From Spiroplasma sp. AdecLV25b (GTDB lineage: Bacteria > Bacillota_I > Bacilli_A > Mycoplasmatales > VBWQ01): 32,381 nucleotides of DNA. The DNA is taken from contig NZ_JAQYTS010000006.1 in the NCBI RefSeq assembly GCF_030913225.1, positions 1 to 32,381 of the forward strand, given 5' to 3'. The notes beneath the pieces were generated by a model, which had not been told where the DNA came from, ran no database searches, and worked only from the letters and a program-made list of their open reading frames with translations. Position numbers and translations under genes: made by a program. Shown one piece after another: positions 20,452 to 31,104 of this stretch (position 1 is the first letter of the stretch; each line of letters begins with the position of its first letter).

Positions 20452-21916
20452 TTACCACCAATTGTCAATCCGCCAACTACATGAAATGTTAATGAGTGAA
20501 ATTATAACACCAATACAACTTGTAACGTCAGTTTATAAACGTTTAGAAGAATGAAAGCATTTAAATGGTGTTGTTACTTCTTTAGCACCAAAAGCCATTA
20601 AACATGCTAAATTAATAAGCCAAACACCCATGGATAATAGCAATTTACTAATGGGAATCCCATTTGTTATGAAAGATAATATTGCTACCATTGATAGTTT
20701 AACCACTGGTTCTTCAAAAATCCTTGCTAATTTCACCCCCAATTATGATAGTACTGTTAATAAATATTTAACTAAAGCCAGTGCCATTAATATTGCCAAA
20801 ACTGCGTTAGATGAATTAGGAATGGGTGGTGATGGCCTATATGCAGCGACAGGACACGTTCTTAACCCTTGAAATCCGAAACACATTACGGGTGGTAGTT
20901 CTAGTGGTTCAGCAGCGCTTGTTGCTGCTGGTATCGTTCCCTTTGCATTAGGAACTGATACTGGTGATTCGATACGCAAACCTGCTGCTTATTGTGGTAT
21001 TATTGGTTTTAAACCAACTTATGGGTTAATTTCTCGCAATGGTGTTTTTCCCTATGCTCCTAGTTTAGATACCGTTGGTGTCTTTACCAATCATGTTGAA
21101 GATGTAGCCATTGTTTTAGATAATCTTGTCCACCATGATAGTGAAGACTTTACTAGTGTTCATAGTACGCAAAAAGATTACGTTAAAAACTTAAATACAA
21201 ACATGCAAGATAAAAATATTGCGATTTTAAATTATGATAGTTATCAATGAACGCCTGACATAAAACAAGCATTTGATGATGCAGTTAACAGTTTAGTTAC
21301 CGATGGTGCTAAAATTCATAAAATTAATTTTGATGAACAATTACTACAAGCACTATTGCCAGTTTACATGATTATTTCCTTTGCTGAAGCAACAAGTTGT
21401 CATGCTAATTTAACAGGAATTAACTTTGGAGAACGAATAGCAGGAAACGATTATTCACAAGTAATGACAAATTCACGTACTGCTGGTTTTGGTGATATGG
21501 TTAAAAGACGTTATATTATTGGTGCTTATGCATTGTCGGCAAATTATCAAGAAGAATTGTTTAACAAAGCCAAAAAAGTAAGAAGATTGGTCGTTGAAGC
21601 ATTAACCCAAATCTTTAAAAAATATGATGCCTTTATCGTTATGCCGACAGTTACTAGTGCACCAACAATTAAAGACGTCCTAGAACAAAAAAAAGTTATT
21701 AGTAGCAAACACGACTACTTAGAGGACTTATTATTGTTATCTAATCTAAATGGTGGTCCAAGTATTACCATTCCACTAACCACTGTTAATAATTTACCAA
21801 TTGGTATTAATATTAATGCAACTCCCTTTAATGACCAAACAGTACTTGATATTGCGCAATTTTTAAGTAACTATATTAATTTTAATAATAAAATGTTAGG
21901 TGATGAAAATGAATAA
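20441..21916 (+). CDS. gatA: Asp/Glu-tRNA(Asn/Gln) amidotransferase subunit A
   Basis: 491 aa, full length. ATG 20441 lies within gatC, and TGA Trp codons hide the true start. This is the amidase of the Ser-cis-Ser-Lys class: Lys78 (FVMKDN), Ser153 (GGSSSGS) and Ser177 ([12 protein letters not shown]) line up, one residue earlier each, with Lys79/Ser154/Ser178 of Staphylococcus aureus GatA. The residue before the nucleophile is Asp176, where the common signature has Gly (TGGS). It releases ammonia from glutamine, which GatB uses to turn Glu-tRNA(Gln) into Gln-tRNA(Gln), and in some organisms Asp-tRNA(Asn) into Asn-tRNA(Asn). It overlaps gatB by 8 nt. Confidence 0.95.
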
Positions 21917-23348
21917 TTATGATGTTGTGATGGGTATTGAAATCCATTGTGAATTAAAAACTAAAACTAAATGTTTTTCTAGTGCACCTAATACTTTTGG
22001 TGAAAAACCAAATAGTCAAACTAGTGCGATTGATTGTGGATTTCCTGGCACGTTACCTGCTATTAATCAAGCAGTCATTGTTAGTGCTATTCAAACTTGT
22101 AGTGGCTTAAACATGAATATTGATACACTTGTTCGTTTTGATCGTAAAAGTTATTTTTATCCTGATTTACCTAAAGGTTATCAAATTACACAATTTTATC
22201 ATCCCATTGGTCGCAATGGTTATTTAAAAATTTTAGTTGATGAGCAACCATTTACGGTTGAATTTGAACGTTTGCACATTGAAGAAGATACTGCTAAACA
22301 AATTCATCACCATGGCGAAACTTTGTTAGATTATAATCGTGCTGGCATTCCCTTATTGGAAATTGTTACGAAACCGGTTTTTACTACTAGCAATCAAGTC
22401 GTAGCTTACATTAATGCTTTACGTCAATTACTAATTCATCTTAAAGTTAGTGATGCGAAAATGAATGAAGGTTCACTACGTTGCGATATAAATATTTCCT
22501 TAAAAGCAGCAGGTAGTGAAGTTCTGGGGACGAAAGTAGAAATTAAAAATTTAAATTCAACTAATAATATTACTTTAGCAATTAACGATGAAATTATTCG
22601 TCAAAGTCAAATTTTAGATAACAAACAAAAAGTATTGCTAGAAACGAGAAGATTTGATGAAAAAAATGGTAAAACGATTTTAATGCGTAGTAAAGAAAAT
22701 AATATTGATTATAAATACTTTCCTGAACCTAATATTTTTCCCATTCAATTAGACGAAAAATGAGTGAAAACAATTATTAAGAATTTACCTGAACTACCAA
22801 AAGCTTTAGAAGAACGTTTAGAAAAACAATATAAGTTAAATAAAGCTGATATTAATATCCTACTTGATAAAATAGAAATCTTAAATATATTTGAAGAAAC
22901 TGTTAAAATAAATAATTTACCAATCCCAACTGTTAAATGCTTATTAGGCTTAGTGCAAGCCTATTTTAATAGTAATAACATTAATATTGAAAATACTAAA
23001 TTAACTCCTGGCAATTTAGCAGAATTAGTTGTGTTGATTAATGATCAAAAAATTAATGATAAACAAAGTAAAGAGTTGTTAACTATTATTATGACTAATA
23101 ATGAAAAATCTCCTAATGTCTTAATTAAAACATTAGGTATGAGTCTAATTAGTGATGGACAAGTTTTAACTGACATTTTATTGCCACTACTAACAGAATA
23201 TGAAAGTACTACGATTTTGTATGAAGATAAACCAGAACGAGTTATGAAATTTTTTATGGGACAATTAATGAAAATTACTAAAGGTAGTGCAAATCCGCAA
23301 ATTGCACAAGAAATCTTAAAAAAATTACTTGATAACTATAAACCATAA
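21909..23348 (+). CDS. gatB: Asp/Glu-tRNA(Asn/Gln) amidotransferase subunit B
   Basis: 479 aa. I prefer ATG 21909 because AGGTGA (21898-21903) is correctly spaced for it; GTG 21900 and ATG 21903 are too close. The N-terminal kinase-like cradle domain begins VVMGIEIHCELKT and includes YFYPDLPKGYQITQF and EGSLRCDIN, both strong GatB signatures. A TGA Trp codon (DEKWVKTII) at 22761-22763 joins it to the C-terminal helical and YqeY-like tail domain that recognises the tRNA. GatB phosphorylates the misacylated tRNA and amidates it with ammonia from GatA. It is the last gene of the operon; I see no strong terminator after it. Confidence 0.96.
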
Positions 23349-23664
23349 AAGCAATGTGTTGATAGAAGCAGTATTAAGAGATGAAGGAAAGAACTAAAAC
23401 TTTTAGGAAAATTAATCTAGGGAAAAGTATTTAGAAAGATTGACAAGGAGAAAAATACCAGGCGATATTTACTCTATCATTAATCCAACTTTACTTGACA
23501 AGATCACATTTATGTAATACAATTTTTATTATAACTCAGGTAAATAAAGGGACAAAAAGTTTTATTTAATTTATCATCAACCTATATATTATTGGGAAAA
23601 GAATAAATATAAAATACCTATTGCTTACTACCTAATCTTATGCTCCAAAAAAACATGAATATTA
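23349..23664. other. Intergenic region, possible coding debris
   Basis: No intact gene is seen in about 350 nt. A frame open at 23416-23517 reads SREKYLERLTRR then KIPGDIYSIINPTLLDKI without a start codon or ribosome site, and LIEAVLRDEGKN lies in another frame at about 23357-23395. These look like scraps of a former gene, but no family is recognised. A weak ACTTTT/AAAAGT hairpin near 23398-23430 lacks a T-tract. Confidence 0.3.
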
Positions 23665-23673
23665 TGGTATGAT
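23665..23673 (+). promoter_or_regulatory. Extended -10 promoter of the aldolase-like gene
   Basis: TGGTATGAT fits an extended -10 (TGnTATxAT). TAGGAGA at 23686-23692 is the ribosome site. The same TGG-extended -10 occurs at 26010 and, on minus, at 32318. Confidence 0.45.
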
Positions 23674-23700
23674 TAAAGTGATAATTAGGAGAAATAGATA

Positions 23701-24582
23701 ATGACTGAATTAGTTCCTTTAAATATTTTATTAATTAAAGCACAAAAAGAACATTATGCTGTTATGCAATTTATTATCCATAATTTAGAATGAATTAAAA
23801 CAATTCTAGAAGTTGCACAAGCAACTAATTCTCCTGTCATCCTAGGAGCAAAAGAAATGGATATAAACTATATGGGTGGTTATAATGTAGTTAGTAGTAT
23901 CGTTAAATCATTAATGGAAGATTTAAATATAACAATCCAAGTTGCTTTACATTTAGACCATGGAACAAGTATTGAATCTTGTAAAAAGGCAATAAATGCT
24001 GGTTTTTCTTCGATAATGCTTGATGGAACACACTTGGATATTACAGAAAACATCAAAGCATTACAACAATTAATATCATTTATAAATAATAAAAATATTG
24101 CTCTTGAAGCAGAAGTAGGAGCTATTGCTGGCACTGAAGATGATATTAGTAGCACTACCATTCTAGCCAATCTTGATAATTCAATTAAGATTAATCAACT
24201 GAATATTTCATCGTTAGCAATTGGTATTAATAATTTTCATGGTTTTTATCCTAAAGATTGAAAAAGTTTAAATTTTGATTTATTACAACAAATTGCTCAG
24301 AATTGCAACAAGCCATTAGTACTACATGGTGGTTCTGGTATTCCAAAAAATCAAGTGTTAAAAGCTATTAAATTAGGAATTTGTCAAGTAAATATTAATA
24401 GCGAACTACAACTAATTTTTGCAGAAAAATTACGTCAAGAAATAGTCAATAATCCTTATCGTATTATTGATGAAAATACTTATCAAACAATGTTAGCTAA
24501 TTGTATTCATGCACTAAAAAAGAAAATTCTTAGTTTCTTTATCGACTATGGTTCTTTAGGCAAAAGTATTAATATGAAATAA
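23701..24582 (+). CDS. Divergent class II fructose-bisphosphate-type aldolase
   Basis: 293 aa, the usual length. The barrel sequence follows class II aldolases: HYAVMQFIIHNLEW at the start, TNSPVILG, then ALHLDHGTS with Asp86 and the zinc ligand His87, EAEVGAIAGTED, FHGFY (His180), VLHGGSGIP (His209) and the VNINSE phosphate-binding end. Metal and proton-transfer residues are therefore kept. Other parts differ from typical Fba: GQFNINN is replaced by MQFIIHN, and the segment 120-178 is Asn/Ile-rich and loosely conserved. It may be a second, specialised copy (tagatose or another ketose bisphosphate) or a fast-evolving fba; which applies depends on whether another fba exists in the genome. It would act in the cytosol. 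Confidence 0.85.
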
Positions 24583-24713
24583 TCCCAAATTGTAATCCCA
24601 AGTGCGAAAATAAAAAAAATAACTAATTAGATTATCAAAAACACTTTTACAATTCATAATTAATAAAAAACAACTATAAAGAATGTTTAAAATAAATTGT
24701 ATCACTTTTTATA

Positions 24714-25562
24714 TTACTTTTTTAATTTTAGATTTAGCACTAGACATTTTTTTAATATTAGAACCATTACTTTTACTAAATCTTTTTTTCTTTTTTTACC
24801 TCATCTTTTTCAAAATGGTAACTTCTTCTCTTGCACTTTAGTAACCAATCGTTCAGGTACTTTAGTACTATTATTAATTGAAAAATCATTATAAACATTG
24901 TTAATATTATCATTAGAACTAATGAATAATAGCTCATCATTTAACATTAATATTTCATTTCTACTAGGGATGATAACTTTACCAGCACGTTTAATAGCTA
25001 CTAAGTTAATTTTATAATTAGTAGGAATACGTAACGTTTCCAATTTTTTGTTAGTAAATCTCATATTTTTAACAATCACACTAGCAATTGAATATTTATC
25101 ATCAACCGTTGTTAAATCAACACCTAACTTTCAAATAGCACGATAAGCAGCTTTTTTTCCTGCTTCTGTTTCTGATAAAATAATATTAGTAATACCAATG
25201 GCTTCTAAAATTAATTGGTGAGTACTATCAACAGCTTTGGCTACTAAATTAAGACGATTTAAAGTATTATTTTCGCGATGAATGGCTAAAACATGAACAG
25301 CAGTAACAATTGATGCTGCTAAATCAGATCCCACAGCAATAATAATATTTTGAATTTTATGAATACCAGCATCTTCTAAGGCTCCTCGATTAGTGGAATC
25401 TAAAATTAAAGTTTCAGAAGCAATAGAGGAAACTAATTGACAGCATTCTTCTCTTTTATCTATGGCCAAAGTAACTTTGCCTAAATCTTCTAACGTTCTA
25501 ACAACCGAAATACCAAATTTTCCTAAACTAATGACACAAAAATCATTTTCTGATGAAGACAT
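24714..25562 (-). CDS. ktrA: KtrA/TrkA-type potassium uptake regulatory subunit
   Basis: 282 aa as read. ATG 25562 follows AAGAAGGG. The RCK-N domain begins FCVISLGKFGISVVRTLEDLG, a Rossmann GxGxxG variant binding nucleotide, with the acidic end of strand 2 in LAIDKREE. The RCK-C domain follows (VKNMRFTNKKLETLRIPT to LMLNDELLFIS). Such subunits ring the KtrB/TrkG channel on the cytosolic side and gate K+ uptake by ATP/ADP or c-di-AMP. The last 35 residues (FWKRWGKKRKKDLVKV then ILKKCLVLNLKLKK) are odd. One added A in the two A7 runs at 24783-24797 would give the more natural basic/Ser tail KRFSKSNGSNIKKMSSA instead. No ktrB is in the window. Confidence 0.88.
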
Positions 25563-25818
25563 CTGTACCCTTCTTTCTGTACTAATAATATTTACTTATA
25601 CAAACATATTATAATAAATTATACCTTAATTCGAAAAATATTAGTAATAAAACTCAGATATCATAACTTTAAACTTAAGTACCTATCGTTATTTTTCAAA
25701 CTTGGTATTTATTATTTAATTTTGATTCTATTTTTTTATGATGTTAACTTAAAGTCATTTTTTCTTTAACGGAATAACTCTATTATAATTTTGTTCAATT
25801 ACAAATTGGAGTAATTTT

Positions 25819-25963
25819 ATGTTTAATTATAAGTCCAACTTTATTATATGTAACAATTTTATTTATAACATTTATTTTGGTTTTAAAAATAAAATCTAAA
25901 AATAATAATTTTTGAGATGCAATTAGTAATTGCCAAATAATTAATAATTACTACGTTCATTAA
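25819..25963 (+). pseudogene. Remnant of a small membrane protein gene
   Basis: In the 550-nt gap between ktrA and the DUF3137 gene, TATAAT (25784-25789) and TTGGAG (25807-25812) precede ATG 25819, whose own frame stops after 26 codons. The frame one register away is hydrophobic and coding-like: LIISPTLLYVTILFITFILV, then KIKSKNNNFWDAIS, ending TAA 25961-25963. A small indel just after the ATG would join them. This suggests a lost single-pass membrane peptide. The rest of 25563-25980 holds nothing I can support. Confidence 0.35.
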
Positions 25964-25987
25964 ATTTAATCATCTTTATCGTAGAGA

Positions 25988-26018
25988 TTGACAAATTACC
26001 TAACATTTATGGTATAAT
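25988..26018 (+). promoter_or_regulatory. Promoter of the DUF3137 gene block
   Basis: A perfect TTGACA (25988-25993) and a perfect extended -10 TGGTATAAT (26010-26018). The 19-nt spacer is longer than ideal, and the extended -10 would compensate. It gives a leader of about 95 nt that contains the hairpin at 26039-26084. Confidence 0.65.
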
Positions 26019-26038
26019 ACGATTAGTTTTATATTGGC

Positions 26039-26084
26039 ACTTTAAGCTTCCTATAGGTTTTATTCTTATAAGTTAGTTTTTTTT
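26039..26084 (+). terminator. Leader attenuator hairpin
   Basis: ACTTTAAG (26039-26046) pairs with CTTATAAGT (26065-26073) with one bulged base, the loop contains the palindrome CCTATAGG, and T8 follows at 26077-26084. It stands between the promoter at 25988 and the gene at 26121, so it would act as an attenuator of the downstream block. Confidence 0.5.
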
Positions 26085-26120
26085 GTTTCTATAGAACAAA
26101 GTTTAATTAAAGGAATAATT

Positions 26121-27152
26121 ATGAAACATAATTTATCACCCCAAGTAGCAAACGCTATTACTAGTAGTATTCATGAAGAATATGAAAATAGTAACAATCA
26201 TTGATGAATTAAATTAATAACTAAGCGTTGATGACTTAGTTTATGAATTATTGTTACTACCATAGCCATTATTGGCATTGTTTTTCTCATCATTACTTTT
26301 CAAAGTCAATTTATTAAAAAACCAATGACTATTATTAGCATTATTATTTTACTTTCTGCTATCTTTTTAATAATTCAAACCATTGCTTTAAAAAATAAAA
26401 TTCGTGATACTACCCTTCAAAATCTACCTATTCAAAAGTATTATCAATGAGTAGTTAAAGATAATAATAGCAGTGTTACGTTAGAAAAAATTACTGATGT
26501 TTGAGAAATTGCTCCTCAAGGCAATTTACCATTGGATGAAGCACCTTATTATTTTAACTATTGTGAAAATGTTATGATTGGCACGATTAGTAACCAACCT
26601 TTTAATTATGGTAGCATTATTAATCAAAAAGTAGTATCAGACTATGATAAAACTTATAATATTGTTGGTGAACTAATAACAACTAGTAAAAACACTTGTT
26701 ACTATACAAGATTTGTTTATTATACAACTTACATTAAAAACAATAATTTAATCATGACTTTAACACCACGTAATTTATTTTCTAAAAAATTCCATATTAA
26801 AAAACAAGTTCAACTAGAATCAAATTTGTTTGAAAACTTGTTTGAAGTTAAATGTAATGACCAAATCAAATTACGATTATTATTAGAGCCACGAGTAATA
26901 GATGCACTTAATCAATTTGCTGCTAGTTTAAACCAACAAAATTTACCAATTATCCATATTGAAAATCAACAATTAACTTTAAATTGAAAATATAATTTAG
27001 GTAAAGACCCCTATCGTTATACAAAAGGTAAAATTATGAATTTACCTAGTGGTAGTAACTATGAAAAATTTATTAACAATTTATTAACTATTATTAGTGA
27101 AGATGTTTGTAATTTAACTATTGCGCAAACCTGAAGTGATAATTTATCATAA
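26121..27152 (+). CDS. DUF3137 family membrane protein (343 aa)
   Basis: ATG 26121 follows AAAGGA. The first half is hidden by TGA Trp codons (WWIKLITKRWWLSLW). Two membrane spans lie at about 42-63 (IIVTTIAIIGIVFLIITF) and 71-90, followed by a soluble domain. That domain carries the DUF3137 pattern LFENLFEVKCNDQIKLRLLL then PRVIDALNQFA, comparable with the family phrase F..F.V.s.D..eaR..L.P. It has no known enzymatic role. It starts a same-strand run with the membrane protein at 27210 and the lipoprotein at 28313 (gaps 57 and 32 nt), so the three may form a cell-envelope operon. Confidence 0.8.
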
Positions 27153-27209
27153 TTTTAGTAATTATCATATAATATAAATGTATAATCAAAAATAAGGTAG
27201 ATGATAACT

Positions 27210-28280
27210 ATGACAAAATATCAGTTATTAAAATCTAGTTGAAGATGATTTAACAATAAATATTTAATACAAACTATTTTATGATTAATTTTTACAATTG
27301 CTTTAATGATAACTGCGATATTATGAGAAAGCGACAGTAAAGTTTTTAGTAAAATTTTACTTATGGATTTTTTCAATAATGCTAAAATTACTGATGATGT
27401 TATTACCACTTTAAAGACGTATTTATATATTGCTATTTTAGGTAGTTATGTTGCTGCTAGCGCGTTAATTTTAATTCAAATCAAATGTTGATTTAAAAAA
27501 TATGTTGAAACTAAATACGAAGTGATTTCTAATTTTGAAAACAATTTCTTTATCTTTAAAATATTATTAGTGTTAAATGTTGCTAAGAATATTACTTATA
27601 TTTTCTGTTTTACTAATGTTTTTACTACGGCATTAGTGTTAATTTACTGATTTTTTTATCTTATTATTTATTTAATATTAGAAAAGATTGTTGGTGAAAA
27701 AAATCAAATTTTAGGTAATCCTTGATGAAAAGATTCACAAAAACGTTCATTATTCTTTATTTTAGGCATTGAAGTTTTATATTTAATTGTTAAAAATCTA
27801 ATCTTAAAACTTACTAATGGTCAAACTAATATTGACCAAGTTTTAAAATATTTTATTCCTGCTAGTTCATTAGCATTAATTTTAGCAGTTTTTGTTCAAA
27901 GCCTAGTTAAAAATGATGTCAAAAAGATTTTACATAACATTAATAATGTTAGTGATAAAGTTGACGACTTTAAAATATTTTATAATTGAGATTCGACAAG
28001 AGTAGTAGATGATTACTTATTTATAAAAGAAGCCCCACTTGTTATTCGAAATAAAATTAAATCCAAAGTACTTGTTACTAGTGAAAAAAAAGAAGTCTTA
28101 ATGTTAATAACTGAAATTTATAAATTCTTAAATTTTATTGAAACACAAAATATTAGAACAAGTGAAGTACGGTACATTTATTATCATTTATTTTATGAGT
28201 TAAGTGATGCTAATGAAATGGAACAAATAAAAGCCCAAATTATTAAAACAAAAAGAAGTGTGAGTATTATTAGCAAATAA
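27210..28280 (+). CDS. Polytopic membrane protein of unknown function (356 aa)
   Basis: ATG 27210 is preferred over ATG 27201 because AAGGTAG (27193-27199) is 10 nt from it. Almost the whole gene is invisible under the standard code owing to its many TGA codons. Hydrophobic spans are seen at about residues 22-41, 71-92, 116-140 and 143-165, then near 185-200 and 225-245 (IPASSLALILAVFVQSLV). The last 110 residues are soluble, charged and helical. No family is recognised. It lies between a DUF3137 protein and a lipoprotein and probably belongs to the same membrane assembly. Confidence 0.75.
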
Positions 28281-28312
28281 CTTTTAATTACTTTCATTTA
28301 GAGGAACCAATT

Positions 28313-29218
28313 ATGAAAAAACTTTTACAAATAATGAGCGTTATGACGCTAACAACTATTACAGCTATTAATCTTACTGCTTGTGAATTATTTCAAAAAT
28401 CGCCACCAGTTGATTGAAATCAACGATTAAGTGATACTGCTAATTTAATTGGTACAAATAGTGATGTTAAGTTTACTACTTTTTTCTATAATAAAAATGA
28501 AACTCAAAAAGTTCGCGATTTTAAAGATGATATTATTAAGAGAATTGAAACTTTACTTCATAATGCCACTGAAGACTATAGTATGTTGCTTTATAAGATT
28601 ACCAATCTTGATGATACTATTAATGCTACTACGACAATTAAACTAGAATTATCAGTTTATGATATCCCTAATATTAAAAAAACTTGTAATTTTGTCACTA
28701 ATTTTACTGATATACAAAGTTTTGTTGACAAAGCATTAGACCCATATACAGATTCTCAAAAAAATAACAAAAAACATTTTACGTTAAATAAAAAGAAAAA
28801 GAATTCAGAAACTAAAAGTTTTTACGATATTTTAATTGGTTATGGTGCCAAGTTTAAACAGCAAATTCCTGACAAGCCTAATACTTTTAAAACTAGTGAT
28901 TCTGGTGAATTAGGTAAAGCTTCAGACTTTTGGAATGCTTTTCAAACTGCTAAAGGTGATGAAAAAACTAAAATAGCATATCTTGGCAATGTTTTATATC
29001 CAATCTTCCAATGTTTTGGTTTAGATGATATGGGTGGTTTAACTTTCTTTAATTTTGAAGCAACATTACATGATAACGATGTCATTGCGCTTACAGGTCA
29101 TAAAAACTTTGCTGGTAAAGATTATGATTATATTGAAATTAATATCAAAGGTGTTAAGACTGATGATGTTAATTTAGGTAATAGTTTTAAGGGGTTAACA
29201 TATATTTTTGAAGAATAA
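28313..29218 (+). CDS. Lipoprotein of unknown function (301 aa)
   Basis: ATG 28313 stands 6 nt after GAGGAA. A type II signal peptide (MKKLLQIMSVMTLTTITAIN) ends in lipobox LTAC with Cys24 as the lipid-modified residue. The mature part starts ELFQKSPPVDW and is lysine- and asparagine-rich. It contains one TGG Trp codon (SDFWNAF), against TGA nearly everywhere else. It should be displayed on the outer membrane face. The family is not recognised. A strong terminator closes the block. Confidence 0.85.
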
Positions 29219-29247
29219 TTTAACCTAACTAAATAATAATTGCTATG

Positions 29248-29290
29248 AATTGAGGGTAGAAATAAAACTTTCCATCCTCAATTTTGTTAT
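29248..29290 (+). terminator. Rho-independent terminator
   Basis: AATTGAGGGTAGAAA (29248-29262) pairs with TTTCCATCCTCAATT (29269-29283) with one wobble and one mismatch over 15 positions, followed by TTG TTA T. It separates the 28313 lipoprotein from the decayed one. Confidence 0.7.
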
Positions 29291-29406
29291 TAATTTAGAT
29301 ACTTTAGTTGACATGTTTTAGGGAGGGCATAACTCTTTTATCATATATGGAATACATCACTAATAAGTGGTGCTTTATATAAAATACACAAGGGAGGTAG
29401 TAATTT

Positions 29407-31043
29407 ATGAGAAAACTATTATCTTTATTAATAGTTTTAACCCTGACAGTACCGTACCACTAAATGTGATAGTTTGTGGCGGTACTTCCAACCCTGCTTC
29501 AGATACTAATGAGACTGATTATTTAACACTAGCACAAACTGCCAAAGAAAAAATTCAAATTGAGTTTGCTAAATTGGTTAATGATGGATTAAATTTGCGA
29601 AGAGAAGGTGATGTCACAAGCGGTTCTGCTATTATGACATATTTAGACAGTATTGGTCAAAAAGTAGATAAAGACATTACGAAAACCGATAGTAAAGAAA
29701 CAATTGATGGGTTTTTAGAAGTTTTAAAAACACAAGTTCTTAAAATCAGTAATGATTTAGTAAATGAATATCCAGAATTAAAACCATTGTTTAATGGCAT
29801 TAATCCCAATGATATTTTAAAAATCAATACTAATGATTTAGATACAATCTTAACTAACAAAAAATTTGAATGAAAGACTAGTGATTTTGGTTTAAAAGAT
29901 TTTGATGTTGAAAAACAATATGGCGTTACTGATTGATATCATCTTACTGCTAACTTGCAGTTAGATTTTACGTGTTTAGATGAAAATGCAAAGATAAATA
30001 CAACTCCTATTAATCAAACATATGATATGTATTTTGCAAATGATGGTTCTGATTTAAATAAAGTGGTTACTGCTGTTACTGTTGGTATTAAAGAAAAACT
30101 TAAGGTTATTAAATTTGTTAATCTTGATTATCCACAATGAAATGATAGTTTTGTTAATCAAAAAAATGATGTTTTACAAAAAATTAATGTTGATTTGTAA
30201 GGAAAAATTAGTATTTCTAATCTAACAATTGATACGTCAACAATAGAGAAACCAATTAATGATTATAATTATATGAGTATTGCTGGTTCTCGTACAGGAA
30301 CTCTTCAAACTGATCCAAATGATTATTTTCCTTTAACTTTACCTAGTTCACAGAGTTTTGTTAAAAATTCTGTAGATTTTAATAACGCCTGAAATCCAAT
30401 TATTGTTGCTCGTGAAAACAATTTTGTTAAGCAATTAGACATTTGAAAAACTAAAAACAATGTACCGATTCCTAATACAAATAATGTCTTTGTAATTGGA
30501 GAATATCAAACAAGGAATTGAAAAATTAGTGGTTTGGAAATTAAAACATTGTCACTTCCTTACTATATAACTAGTAACACTACAACTAGAGCAAGTAATA
30601 CTAAGGAAAGCCTAGCAATTTTAGAAAAATTATTTGTTGGTAAGAATGCTTTATTTCAATATAACAAAAATTATAGTCGTTCTTCTAGTTTGAATATAGA
30701 AAATTTTAATGTTATTCTTAATTCTGATGTTTATAATGATTTTATAGCAAGAGATGTAATAATTCAAGAAATATATGAATATGTTACTAAACAAACAAGA
30801 GATTTTGGAACAAAGAATAATTTTATTCAATCTACTGATAAAGTTCAATGAGCAACGGGTGGAAATACTAGTTGACTAAATAGTACAATAAGTAGTGAAA
30901 TAAGTGCTTCACAACATTCTAAAATTTATTCTTATCAAAACTGAAGATTAGTTATAAATGGTAATGCATTTTCCATGGCTTTAGATAATCTTGGTTATAC
31001 TACATTTAGTATTAGTAGTTTTGATACTAAAGTATGACCTTAG
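29407..31043 (+). pseudogene. Decayed large lipoprotein gene (about 543 codons)
   Basis: GGGAGG (29391-29396) precedes ATG 29407 and a signal peptide MRKLLSLLIVLTLTVP. A tandem GTACC duplication (29449-29453, 29454-29458) then shifts the frame. Removing one copy restores VPLNVIVCGGTS, a proper lipobox with Cys22. The main frame runs on through TGA Trp codons, is stopped by TAA at 30198-30200 (VDL*GKISISN), continues with conserved-looking sequence, and ends at TAG 31041-31043. Two independent lesions mean no full protein is made. It follows another lipoprotein gene and looks like a surface antigen being lost. The family is not recognised. Confidence 0.8.
29449..29458 (+). repeat. 5-bp tandem duplication GTACC that breaks the lipobox frame
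   Basis: GTACCGTACC lies in the signal-peptide region. Deleting either unit joins the signal peptide to the lipobox cysteine in frame. The lesion is not in a homopolymer, so base-calling error is unlikely. A copy-number change of a 5-bp unit could in principle also be a reversible switch. Confidence 0.7.
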
Positions 31044-31070
31044 ACTGTATCTTAGATAGTAGGTAAAATA

Positions 31071-31104
31071 AAAAAACGAATGAGTAATAATATTCGTTTT
31101 TTTT
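31071..31104. terminator. Bidirectional terminator
   Basis: AAAAAACGAAT (31071-31081) and ATTCGTTTTTT (31092-31102) form a stem with T-tracts on both strands. It serves the convergent lipoprotein and TauE/SafE genes; the stop of the latter (31103-31105) touches the stem. Confidence 0.7.

Noticed and set aside
24583-24713. Terminator between the aldolase and ktrA genes
   Set aside because: Only weak 4-5 bp stems are present in this AT-rich spacer; I cannot support a specific hairpin.
30651-30848. Minus-strand frame in the decayed lipoprotein gene
   Set aside because: Antisense artefact of AT-rich coding sequence without a start signal.
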